A stretch of DNA of 64,000 nt, taken from positions 124,001 to 188,000 of the forward strand of contig CAVZBT010000006.1 of assembly GCA_963773605.1 (NCBI GenBank), in the 5' to 3' direction. Positions within the stretch are counted from its first letter, which is position 1; every line of letters starts with the position of its first letter. The notes under the pieces are model-generated. The model ran no database searches. It had not been told where the DNA came from and saw nothing but the letters and a program-made list of their open reading frames with translations. Positions 8,927 through 16,525 of this stretch are shown piece by piece. A program made the position numbers and the translations under genes. The DNA comes from CAVZBT01 sp963773605. Lineage in GTDB: Bacteria; Acidobacteriota; UBA6911.

Positions 8927-9115
8927 TTATGCCCCCAGCACACTGGAGGTTTTGGTGAACACGCCCAGGATGGCGCTCGTGATCGTCGGGCTGGCGAAGA
9001 AGACGGCAAGGGCCACGAGCACGATCAACAGCACATATTCAACAATGGTCTGACCGGACTCATTTCTAAAGGATCCGCACCGGAGTCTTAGGTAAGTCAA
9101 CACTTGCTGAAGCAT
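8927..9115 (-). CDS. flp: Flp-type pilin, copy 2
   Basis: A second 62-residue Flp pilin carries the same SG/QTIVEYVLLIVLVALAV processing region and a tail (SPTITSAILGVFTKTSSVLG) that differs from copy 1 by a few conservative changes. It starts MLQQVLTYLRLR with a GAAAGGAGAGG ribosome site. The upstream DNA contains conserved block B. The three copies in tandem with homologous spacers indicate local duplication. Differences lie mainly in the leader and the last residues, so the copies may serve as major and minor pilins or simply add dosage. Confidence 0.92.
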   Translation of the reverse strand: MLQQVLTYLRLRCGSFRNESGQTIVEYVLLIVLVALAVFFASPTITSAILGVFTKTSSVLGA

Positions 9116-9185
9116 AGCCTCTCCTTTCGGGCTCGCTTACGGTTGCAGGGCCCTGCTTGTCAAAACGATATAGATAACTGTCAAA

Positions 9186-9262
9186 GATTCGCCTGACACT
9201 CCTATCGGGGAGCATATCGGCATGTAGCCACAAACCTTGTAGGGTTATTTGCCGAGCGCAGT
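9186..9262 (-). promoter_or_regulatory. Conserved 77-bp block upstream of pilin 2 (copy B)
   Basis: This is the partner of the block at 8599-8675, equal in length, with the same order of short inverted repeats. It lies about 70 bp upstream of the pilin 2 start. Pilin 3 has no copy upstream. Confidence 0.45.
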
Positions 9263-9324
9263 GGAATTCGCGGCTGTTGATAGTCCGATGCGCCAGGGCG
9301 TGATTTGGGGGGGACCTTGACTCT

Positions 9325-9349
9325 CGCGGAATCAGATTCTGCTTCCGCG
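9325..9349 (-). terminator. Hairpin downstream of pilin 3
   Basis: CGCGGAA...TTCCGCG forms a 7-bp outer stem with an inner CAGATTCTG palindrome about 80 bp after the pilin 3 stop. It is conserved after pilin 2. Without a T tract it is a candidate processing or partial termination site. Confidence 0.35.
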
Positions 9350-9426
9350 CCGTTTCAGGAGATAGCGTACACGCCGCGGTCAGGTCCGCACACTTCCCGG
9401 GTCAGTTCGTCCGAGGACAGAAACGC

Positions 9427-9615
9427 TTACTTCGAAAGCACGCTCGATGTCTTGGTGAACACGCCTAGGATGGCGCTTGTGATCGTCGGGCTGGAGAAGA
9501 ATACGGCCAGCGCGACGAGCACAATCAAAAGCACATATTCAACAATGGTCTGACCGGACTCATGTTTCAAGGATCCGTACCGCACTTTGAGGTAAGCGAA
9601 CATTTGCTGAAGCAT
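9427..9615 (-). CDS. flp: Flp-type pilin, copy 3
   Basis: The third 62-residue Flp pilin starts at the ATG at 9615 (MLQQMFAYLKVRYG), preceded by AAAGGAGAAAA. The frame stays open 19 codons upstream, but the internal ATG matches the other two copies in length and ribosome-site spacing. Processing motif G-QTIVEY, the hydrophobic helix and the tail SPTITSAILGVFTKTSSVLS are all present. It is the most upstream pilin and probably the first gene of the Tad transcription unit. A promoter should lie between 9616 and 9872, a region shared with the divergent glycosyltransferase gene. Confidence 0.92.
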   Translation of the reverse strand: MLQQMFAYLKVRYGSLKHESGQTIVEYVLLIVLVALAVFFSSPTITSAILGVFTKTSSVLSK

Positions 9616-9735
9616 AGGGTTTTTCTCCTTTAGGGTTTCGGCTTCATACGTTTGCAGGGAACACTGCGACACAGATTATGGGGGGGGCGATCCCAAGCGT
9701 GCAGTAAGTGTAGACCTATGTCGAATGCGGTGCAA

Positions 9736-9802
9736 GTGGGCCGCGGCGGCCCGACGCGGCCCGTCGATTTTGCTCAAGCGTTGGATTTCTCGGTAGTGGC
9801 GG
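9736..9802. repeat. GC-rich repeat family 2, copy 1 (diverged)
   Basis: The start GTGGGCCGCGGCGGCCCGAC followed by GCGGCCC, a CGATTTTGCTCA stretch and TGGATTTCTCG matches the family 2 copies at 49477 and 63082. The right half is degenerate. It lies in the divergent spacer between pilin 3 and the first GT-C gene. Confidence 0.6.
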
Positions 9803-9872
9803 GCGGGAACCGACCCGACATCGCGGGGCTCTGCGTACATCTGACGTTCAGGCGTGCTAAGATCAACCCGCA

Positions 9873-11204
9873 ATGTCAAATAAAGCAACGGGCGCCGGCC
9901 TGATCCTCCTCGGGCTCAGCGTTTACATCGCCATCGGAAACGCACCGGTCGGCTTCGCCCTTTTTCTGGCGGCCCTGATGGCTTTGTCGCTGAGCCGAAG
10001 GGCGCACCCTTCCCCCGCGGTCGCCCGCACAGCAAGATTTTTCTGCACTTACGCGCCCACGGCCATCATCGTGACCTTTGTTGCTGCGGCCCTCCGGGAT
10101 TTCGACCGTTACCTGACGCGCGCCGACTTCGGCATGTACTACTCCGCCGCATTGCAGCTGCGGACGGATCCCGCGCGCCTTTATGACCTTGCTGCACAAA
10201 GCCAGATGCTGGAACTGGTTACCGGCGGGCTGAAGAACCATTACCTGTCGTTCCCCTACCCGGCGTTTGTCGCGGCGGTTTTCGTCCCGCTGACATGGCT
10301 GCCCTTCCACACCGCTTATTGGGTAATGGCGGGCTTCAACATCATACTGGCAGCCGCGGTCGTTTTTCTCCTCTGCCGCTCTTTCTGCACAGAGGGGAGC
10401 CAGGTGGTGGCCGTGGCGCTGACAGCGTCCGTCCTGTTTCCGCTCTATGTAAATGTAGTGCTCGGGCAGACGGCATTCGCCGGGATGGCGCTGTATTCAT
10501 TACTCATATCGGACCTGCTGAACAAAAAGACCACGCGCGCCGGCCTGTGGGTTGCGCTGCTGTCCTACAAAATTGTCCTCATGCCGGTGCCGTTTCTTCT
10601 CCTTCTGCTGAGGCGCGCCTGGAGGGGCGTCCTGGTCGCGGTGTCGGTGTCGCTCGTGCTCGTTCTGCTGTCGCTCTCGCTCGTCGGCACGGCCGGGATC
10701 CGGGCCAACCTGCGAGTGATGACGATGATGACGGACGAATCGCTCATCACGCGTATGCAAAGCCTGAGAGGACTGACCCACTTCCTGGGAATGCCAGGCT
10801 GGGTCTTCTGGCTACTGGGGACCGTGATCGCCGGCGCCCTTGTGCTCGGCGACAGGCGCGGAGCCGACCCGAAATGGATCCTTGCCGCCGCGGTGCTGGC
10901 GGCGCTGCTGATCTCGCCGTATCTTCAGATGTACGACGTCAGCCTCGCGCTGCCCGCGATCGCCCTCGCAATCTCCACGTTATCCAGGGTGCCCGATTGG
11001 CAGCGCTCGGCATTTATCCTGCTGGCGTTTGTGCCATCCTTCGCAGGAGTCGCAGGCCTGGTCACGGGCAGAAACGTGCCGGCCGTGCCCTTCACGGCGC
11101 TGGCCGCATTTTGCTATTGCCTGTACCGGGCGTCAGTCGATAAAGCAGTTACGGCGCAGAGCGGCAGGATGCCGCAGGCCGCTTCGGACGCAGGCGTCGG
11201 ATAA
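9873..11204 (+). CDS. GT87-type (DUF2029) integral membrane glycosyltransferase
   Basis: This 443-residue multi-pass protein resembles the DUF2029/GT87 family, polyprenyl-phosphate-sugar dependent transferases of the GT-C fold. The N-terminal half has the usual TM, then an extracytoplasmic Asp region (LTRADFGMYYSAALQLRTDP, ARLYD), followed by LSFPYPAFVAAVFVPLTWLP. About ten hydrophobic segments run to the C-terminus, with ISPYLQMYDVSLALPAIALA near the end. It would act on the outer face of the inner membrane. It opens a plus-strand run of four genes (9873-15228), with the next gene 30 bp downstream. Sugar and acceptor are unknown. Confidence 0.75.
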   Translation: MSNKATGAGLILLGLSVYIAIGNAPVGFALFLAALMALSLSRRAHPSPAVARTARFFCTYAPTAIIVTFVAAALRDFDRYLTRADFGMYYSAALQLRTDPARLYDLAAQSQMLELVTGGLKNHYLSFPYPAFVAAVFVPLTWLPFHTAYWVMAGFNIILAAAVVFLLCRSFCTEGSQVVAVALTASVLFPLYVNVVLGQTAFAGMALYSLLISDLLNKKTTRAGLWVALLSYKIVLMPVPFLLLLLRRAWRGVLVAVSVSLVLVLLSLSLVGTAGIRANLRVMTMMTDESLITRMQSLRGLTHFLGMPGWVFWLLGTVIAGALVLGDRRGADPKWILAAAVLAALLISPYLQMYDVSLALPAIALAISTLSRVPDWQRSAFILLAFVPSFAGVAGLVTGRNVPAVPFTALAAFCYCLYRASVDKAVTAQSGRMPQAASDAGVG

Positions 11205-11234
11205 CCTCATGAACAGCAACTGGTCGCCGACCGC

Positions 11235-12914
11235 ATGAACGGCAAAAACAGCTGGCCCGCCCTCGCCAGCAATTGGACGACGCGCCGATCCCTCCTGCTG
11301 CTCGTCTTTCTGACCCTGCTCTGTCTCGCGCCTTTCTCGCGCAAGGCCTTTCACATCGACGACCCGCTGTTTATCTGGTCGGCGCAGCAGATAGTGAAAC
11401 AACCGTTGGATCCGTATGGGTTCGATGTGGTGTGGTCCACAACCCGGATGCGGATGTCGGAGGTGAACAAGAATCCGCCGCTGGCCTCATACTATATCGC
11501 GCTCGTCGCCTCGGTCGCCGGCTGGTCGGAAACGGCGCTGCACGTCGCGTTCCTGCTGCCGGCCGTTGCCTCAGTCGTCGGGACGTATTGGCTCGCGCGC
11601 CGCTTCACACGCGCACCGCTTCTGGCGGCAGCGGCCACGCTACTCGCACCCGGCTTCCTCGTCTCCTCCACCACGGTCATGTGCGACACCCTGATGCTCG
11701 CGTTCTGGATGCTCGCGCTCGTCCTGTGGGTCGAGGGAATCGAGCCTGTGAAGCCGATGTACCTCGCCGGTTCCGCAGTCCTGATTACGGCGGCCGCGCT
11801 GACGAAATATTTCGCGGTATCGCTGATCCCGCTGCTGCTGCTCTACTCGCACGCGCGGCGCCGCCGCTTCGGCCCGTGGGCCTGGTTCCTCCTGTCGCCT
11901 GTCCTGATACTTGCGGGCTATCAGTTCTGGACGGCGTCGTTGTATGGCAGGGGCCTGCTTTCCGATGCGGCCGTATATGCCCAGTCGTGGAACAGCCAGG
12001 GTGAAACGTCGATTCCCGCCAAGGCGGTGATCGGCATCGCTTTCGCCGGCGGGTGCATGTTCCCCGCCCTTCTTTTCGCTCCCCTGTGCTGGAAACGCCG
12101 GGCCATTTTCGGCGGTTTCATCCTGGCCGGCCTCGCCGGGGCGGCCTTCGGCACGGGTTTGCACCATCCGGGTGCACGGGTTGCGGAGGGGCGCTGGGCA
12201 GAGGTGGGTATCCAGCTGACGGTGCTCATTGCCGGCGGCATGTCGGTCATGGCGCTGGCGGCGGTCGATCTGCGGAAGCGAAACGACGCCGACGCACTGT
12301 TCCTCGCGGTCTGGGCCTTCGGGACCCTCTGTTTCGCCGGGTTCATGAATTGGACGGTAAACGCTCGTTCGGTGATGCCGCTGATCCCAGCGGCCGCCAT
12401 TCTGCTAGCCCGGCGTATCGATTCGATCACGCCGCCGCCCCGCAGCCTGTGGCCGGCGGCATGCATTCTGCCTTTGGCCGTTTCTGCGCTGCTGTCACTC
12501 CTGCTCGCGCGGGCCGACACGAAGCTGGCCGGCGCCGCGCGGGATGCAGCGTCGCACATTCATGCACAAGCCGGCGCGGGCACCTTCTGGTTCCAGGGGC
12601 ATTGGGGGTTCCAGTACTACATGCAGCAACTCGGGTCTCAGCCGCTGGAGGAGCAGCAGGACCGGCTCACTCCCGGGGATGTCGTGGCGATACCGCACAA
12701 CAACACGGCCACGTTCGCTCTCAAGCCGGAGCTTGCGCTCGAGCGCAGTACCTTTGAGATCGACTTAGACCAGCAGCTGACTACAATGAGCGTGGATCAG
12801 GGCGCAGGCTTTTATGCGTCCGTCTGGGGGCCGCTTCCCTTCGCCTTCGGGCGTGTGCCGCCCGAGGTCTACGAGCTCGTGCGCATTAGGTCGGTCGCCC
12901 CAAGGAAGCCTTAA
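11235..12914 (+). CDS. GT39-type (PMT/ArnT-like) membrane glycosyltransferase
   Basis: This 559-residue GT-C protein is related to PMT/ArnT enzymes, which move a sugar from a polyprenyl phosphate to protein or lipid on the periplasmic face. The catalytic-loop acidic pair is visible in KAFHIDDPLFIWSAQQIVK and the second loop in VNKNPPLASYYIALVA. About ten TMs follow, and the C-terminal soluble part (WFQGHWGFQYYMQQLG) resembles that of other bacterial family members. It starts 30 bp after the previous GT87 gene, and the next gene follows within 25 bp, so the three likely form an operon. The substrate cannot be read from the sequence. Confidence 0.78.
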   Translation: MNGKNSWPALASNWTTRRSLLLLVFLTLLCLAPFSRKAFHIDDPLFIWSAQQIVKQPLDPYGFDVVWSTTRMRMSEVNKNPPLASYYIALVASVAGWSETALHVAFLLPAVASVVGTYWLARRFTRAPLLAAAATLLAPGFLVSSTTVMCDTLMLAFWMLALVLWVEGIEPVKPMYLAGSAVLITAAALTKYFAVSLIPLLLLYSHARRRRFGPWAWFLLSPVLILAGYQFWTASLYGRGLLSDAAVYAQSWNSQGETSIPAKAVIGIAFAGGCMFPALLFAPLCWKRRAIFGGFILAGLAGAAFGTGLHHPGARVAEGRWAEVGIQLTVLIAGGMSVMALAAVDLRKRNDADALFLAVWAFGTLCFAGFMNWTVNARSVMPLIPAAAILLARRIDSITPPPRSLWPAACILPLAVSALLSLLLARADTKLAGAARDAASHIHAQAGAGTFWFQGHWGFQYYMQQLGSQPLEEQQDRLTPGDVVAIPHNNTATFALKPELALERSTFEIDLDQQLTTMSVDQGAGFYASVWGPLPFAFGRVPPEVYELVRIRSVAPRKP

Positions 12915-12939
12915 CTCCAAGCCGGAATGGAGGGTACAC

Positions 12940-14190
12940 GTGAATCCCTTACGCCCCAGGCTGCCCAAAAGCCGGGTGGTGTTGTGGTTTCTGATCATAC
13001 TGCTAGTGGTATGGGACGTCGTCCGGTTGGCAAACCCCGCCGCCCCGGTGCGTCATGCCGGGGTCGATTTTCTCGGCTACTGGGCCTCCACTCGCCTGTT
13101 CATGCACGGCGGAAACCCTTACGACGCGGCGGCCGTTCTGGCGGTGGAGCAGGCGGCCGGCTACGGCGATCCCAAGCCCCTGGTGATGTGGAGTCCTCCG
13201 TGGACTCACATTCTCCTCCTCCCTTTGGCGCAATTCCCGTACACCACAGCGCGGGGTATCTGGTTTTGCTTCAACATGCTGCTCTTGATGTGGACCGCGT
13301 CCAGTTACTGGAAAACGGCGGGAGGTTCTCCACCGCCTTGGCCTGCCTGGGTGGCGGTCTTCCTGTTCGTGCCGAGCGCACTGTCGCTCAACATCGGGCA
13401 AACGAGCCCGCTGCTTGTTGCCGGCCTGATTGGCTTCATCTGGGCCCTGACGAAACGGCGCGACCTGCTGGCTGGGGTGTTTGCCTCCCTGCTGACCGTG
13501 AAGCCGCACGTCGTGTACCTGTTCTGGGTGTTCCTGATCCTCTGGACGGTGCGATCGCAGCGGTGGCGCGTCCCGGCGGGGTTGGCGGGGACGCTGGCGG
13601 GTTGCGCCGGTCTGGCGTGGGTGATGAACCGCGGCATCTACGCAGCATACATCCGGGGGCTGTTCTCCGACTACGGGGCGAAAGCCTGGGAAACCCCGAC
13701 CCTGGCGACCATACTGAGACTCCTTTTCCCGGAGCATGAAGGGTGGCTGCTCTATCTCCCGGCAGCGGCGGGTTTCGTGGTGGCGGTGTGGCTCTGGCTC
13801 CGGTGGCGCGCCGATTTCGACTGGCAGCGCGCTCTGATCCCGATGACGCTTCTGTCGGCGATCACCGCTCCCTATGGGTGGACAATGGACCTGGTGGTCC
13901 TGCTGCCCGTGGCACTGCTGCTCACCGTTCGCTTCAGGCTGCGGCCGGCACGCCAGTGGCCGTGGTTCGCGTGCCTTGTCGCGACGCAGCTGGCAACCGT
14001 GATTCTGCTCTATACGGCACGAAGTTATTTTGCACTATTCTGGTTGGCCCCTGCGCTCGCGGCGATCTACCTGTTCAGCAACAGGACGGAACAGCACTCC
14101 GGCCAAAGTGGGCCGCGACGGCCCGACGCGGCCCTGAGCTCCACCTCAACCGGTGGTTCGGTAGATAAGCCGCCGACACGGGCTTATTGA
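12940..14190 (+). CDS. GT87-type (DUF2029) glycosyltransferase with repeat-derived tail
   Basis: From the GTG at 12940 (GGAGGGTACAC upstream) this is a 416-residue DUF2029/GT87 membrane protein. The landmark loop reads AGVDFLGYWASTRLFMHGGN followed by PYDAAAV. Later landmarks are MWSPPWTHILLLPLAQFPY, LSLNIGQTSPLLVAGLIGF and TVKPHVVYLFWVFLILW. It is paralogous to the gene at 32105-33307, which shares these motifs in the same order. The last 25-30 residues are low complexity and are partly encoded by a family 2 repeat (14108-14136), so the original C-terminus probably ended just before it. The neighbour downstream is a methyltransferase. Confidence 0.78.
   Translation: MNPLRPRLPKSRVVLWFLIILLVVWDVVRLANPAAPVRHAGVDFLGYWASTRLFMHGGNPYDAAAVLAVEQAAGYGDPKPLVMWSPPWTHILLLPLAQFPYTTARGIWFCFNMLLLMWTASSYWKTAGGSPPPWPAWVAVFLFVPSALSLNIGQTSPLLVAGLIGFIWALTKRRDLLAGVFASLLTVKPHVVYLFWVFLILWTVRSQRWRVPAGLAGTLAGCAGLAWVMNRGIYAAYIRGLFSDYGAKAWETPTLATILRLLFPEHEGWLLYLPAAAGFVVAVWLWLRWRADFDWQRALIPMTLLSAITAPYGWTMDLVVLLPVALLLTVRFRLRPARQWPWFACLVATQLATVILLYTARSYFALFWLAPALAAIYLFSNRTEQHSGQSGPRRPDAALSSTSTGGSVDKPPTRAY
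14108..14136. repeat. Family 2 repeat fragment inside a gene 3-prime end
   Basis: GTGGGCCGCGACGGCCCGAC plus GCGGCCC is the left palindrome of family 2, as at 9736 and 42524. Here it lies inside the reading frame of the GT87 gene and encodes part of its unusual C-terminal tail. Confidence 0.65.
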
Positions 14191-14280
14191 GAGTGGGCCC
14201 GCGGGTGCCCGATCATACGGTACGGAGTACGGAGTCTGGTCGACCCCACCCACTTCGTCCACGCTGATGGAGAAGTCACC

Positions 14281-15228
14281 GTGAAAGAGGTTGCTCGCAT
14301 TGCGCGCATGTTGCTGAAAGTTCTGCTGCTCTTCTACCTCCCTTTGATGACCGCGTCCGTTTTGCTCAACTATCCATACAACACCGATCCGTCCATCGGG
14401 GGCTCTGACCCACCGCGCCCCAAAGCAGAAGCCCAGAGCTTCTACGACCGGGTTTACTCCCCGCCGGATAACCGGGCACAAGGCAATCCTTATATAGAAA
14501 CCGAGAACGCCACGGCTGAGGAATCGGGTATAGAGCTGGCCATCCAGCATTTTGTCGAGGGGTTTCAGCTGAAGGACAAGAAAGTACTCGAGGTCGGCTC
14601 AGGCACAGGATCGCTGCAGGACCTGGTTGAGGACTACACCGGGCTCGACATATCCCCCAACGTCGCCGGGCTGTATCACAAGCGCTTCGTTCTCGGTTCC
14701 GCGACAGCGCTCCCGTTCCCGGATAATTCCTTTGACGCCTCCTGGACGGTGTGGGTGCTCGAGCATGTCCCGGAACCGGAAAGGATGCTTGCCGAGCTGC
14801 GGCGCGTGGTGAAACCTCAGGGGCTGCTGTACCTTTGCCCGGCGTGGAACTGCGTTCCCTGGGCGGCGACCGGTTACGAGACGCGTCCCTATGGTGATTT
14901 CGGCCTCGGCGGCAAGATCGCAAAATCGGTCATTCCGCTGCGCAAGTTCTCGGCCGTGATCGCACGCACCCCGATCCGGTTGATCCGCTCGGCTCAATAT
15001 CGCATGCAGGGAGCCAGGGCGCGGCTGAGATTCCGGGCTTTGACGCCCAATTATGAGCACTTCTGGATTCGCGACAGCGACGCAGCAGTTTCGCTGGACT
15101 CCGAGGAAGCCTATCAGTGGTTTAGAAGCCGGGGCGACCAGTGCCTCAACTGCAGCGGCGGCTTCCCGAGCGATGGGACTCCGAAGCCGCTGGTGATCCG
15201 CATCCGCAAGGCGGACAACACCAACTGA
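14281..15228 (+). CDS. SAM-dependent methyltransferase (Methyltransf_11)
   Basis: This 315-residue protein has a hydrophobic N-terminal segment (residues about 10-30, LLKVLLLFYLPLMTASVLL), which may tether it to the membrane. A class I SAM methyltransferase domain follows. Motif I is KVLEVGSGTGSLQDL, the acidic post-I region DYTGLDISPN, motif II-like FDASWTVWVLEHVPEPERML, and a motif III-type region is VKPQGLLYLCPAWN. A GTG start with GGAGAAG upstream is used. It ends the plus-strand glycosyltransferase run and probably methylates a glycan or lipid-linked sugar; that role is inferred from position only. It converges with the epimerase gene 15 bp away. Confidence 0.8.
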   Translation: MKEVARIARMLLKVLLLFYLPLMTASVLLNYPYNTDPSIGGSDPPRPKAEAQSFYDRVYSPPDNRAQGNPYIETENATAEESGIELAIQHFVEGFQLKDKKVLEVGSGTGSLQDLVEDYTGLDISPNVAGLYHKRFVLGSATALPFPDNSFDASWTVWVLEHVPEPERMLAELRRVVKPQGLLYLCPAWNCVPWAATGYETRPYGDFGLGGKIAKSVIPLRKFSAVIARTPIRLIRSAQYRMQGARARLRFRALTPNYEHFWIRDSDAAVSLDSEEAYQWFRSRGDQCLNCSGGFPSDGTPKPLVIRIRKADNTN

Positions 15229-15243
15229 ATCTCGACCGCGGGC

Positions 15244-16317
15244 TTATGCGGGCTCGGCTGCGCCGAAGATCGGCCGGAGTTCCGCCTCGTTGGACTGGAT
15301 CCACCCGGCGATCTCCCCAACTATTGCCCGAGCGTCCTTCTGCGGCTGCCATGCGAAACAGATGCCAGCCTTGTGGGCGTCGGTAATGTAAAGCGGGATG
15401 TCGACGGGTGCCGTCTCCGCGCAACCCGAAACCTCTGCTGTGCGCCGGGTGATTTCGCAGCAGAGCTCCGTCAACTCGCGCAGCGACACCGATATCGACC
15501 GTCCGCCACCCACATTGAACACGGGGCCCTCCCATTGACCCGAACGTTCCAGCTGTTTCAGCACCAGGTCCACCAGGTCTGCCGGGTGCAGCAGGTCGCG
15601 CACCTGCTTGCCCGTCCCGCCGAATCCGTTGTACCGGAGCGGGAGGCCAAACCAGTGGCGGGCAACCCACAGGCAGACGAATCCCTGGTCGGTTTTACCA
15701 AACTGGCCGGGACCTGCGATGACCCCGCAGCGGTTGATCACCGCCTTGAGCCGGTATGAGTGCACGTATTCCTGGATGAGAAGTTCCGAGGCCAGCTTGG
15801 TCGCGCCATAGAAGGACCGGGCCCCGTCGATCGGGAAACCTTCGGCGATTCCGAATTCCGAAATTCCCGGCAGGGTCTGCTGCGCAGCCATCTCCAGGCG
15901 TTGGGGGGTCTCTTTGAGCCGGATGGCCCGCAGGGCTGCGATCGAGTACACCCTCGAGGTGGACAGGTAAACGAGCGAGTCGACCCTGTGACGGGCGAAC
16001 TCGAGGCAGTTGACTGTACCACGGAGATTGGTATCGATCACATAAGCGGGAGAATTCTGCTGTCCCGCGTGGACGCTGGGCTCAGCCGACGCCTCCACCA
16101 TCAGGTCGAAGTTTCCGGGGATGTCTGCGAGGTCGCTCGGCTCGCGGATGTCGCCGTGAATGAACTCGATGGCTCTTTTCCTGAAGTGGGGGAGGTTCAG
16201 TTCGGACCCGCGCCGCCTCAGGTTGTCCAGGACCACAACCCGGTTGCCCTTATCCTGCAGGGCGAGCGCGATGTTCGCTCCGACGAACCCGGCTCCTCCG
16301 GTCACCAGTATGCGCAT
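15244..16317 (-). CDS. NAD-dependent nucleotide-sugar epimerase/dehydratase
   Basis: This 357-residue extended short-chain dehydrogenase acts on nucleotide sugars in the cytoplasm. The Rossmann motif is MRILVTGGAGFVGANIALAL, the acidic residue after beta-2 is in VVVLDNL, the catalytic Ser/Thr region is VYLSTSRVY and the YxxxK motif is SFYGATKLASE. The region NRCGVIAGPGQFGKTDQGF followed by KQVRDLLHPADLVD resembles CDP-paratose/CDP-tyvelose epimerases, and a similar protein occurs at 41429-42479. It likely supplies an activated sugar for the surrounding transferases. It is convergent with the methyltransferase gene. Confidence 0.82.
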   Translation of the reverse strand: MRILVTGGAGFVGANIALALQDKGNRVVVLDNLRRRGSELNLPHFRKRAIEFIHGDIREPSDLADIPGNFDLMVEASAEPSVHAGQQNSPAYVIDTNLRGTVNCLEFARHRVDSLVYLSTSRVYSIAALRAIRLKETPQRLEMAAQQTLPGISEFGIAEGFPIDGARSFYGATKLASELLIQEYVHSYRLKAVINRCGVIAGPGQFGKTDQGFVCLWVARHWFGLPLRYNGFGGTGKQVRDLLHPADLVDLVLKQLERSGQWEGPVFNVGGGRSISVSLRELTELCCEITRRTAEVSGCAETAPVDIPLYITDAHKAGICFAWQPQKDARAIVGEIAGWIQSNEAELRPIFGAAEPA

Positions 16318-16525
16318 AACACGTCAGATTTCTCTTCAAATGAAGCAACAAGGAGCGTACCCGAATCGCCCGTCTGCCATCCCCGACGGGGTGCCCAGGC
16401 GGCGCCTCAATCCACGGCAGTGTGTTGCCTTCCAGGGACCTGACTCGAACCCAGAGATCAGATCGGGGTAGATTGGCCGTATTCCAAACTGGAGCGCAAC
16501 AGCGGTTTATCTTATAACATACGGC

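Noticed and set aside
8599..9262. c-di-GMP (GEMM) riboswitch upstream of the pilins
   Set aside because: The conserved block has GGCAAA but lacks the rest of the GEMM core and tetraloop-receptor arrangement that I know. It is kept only as an unassigned conserved block.
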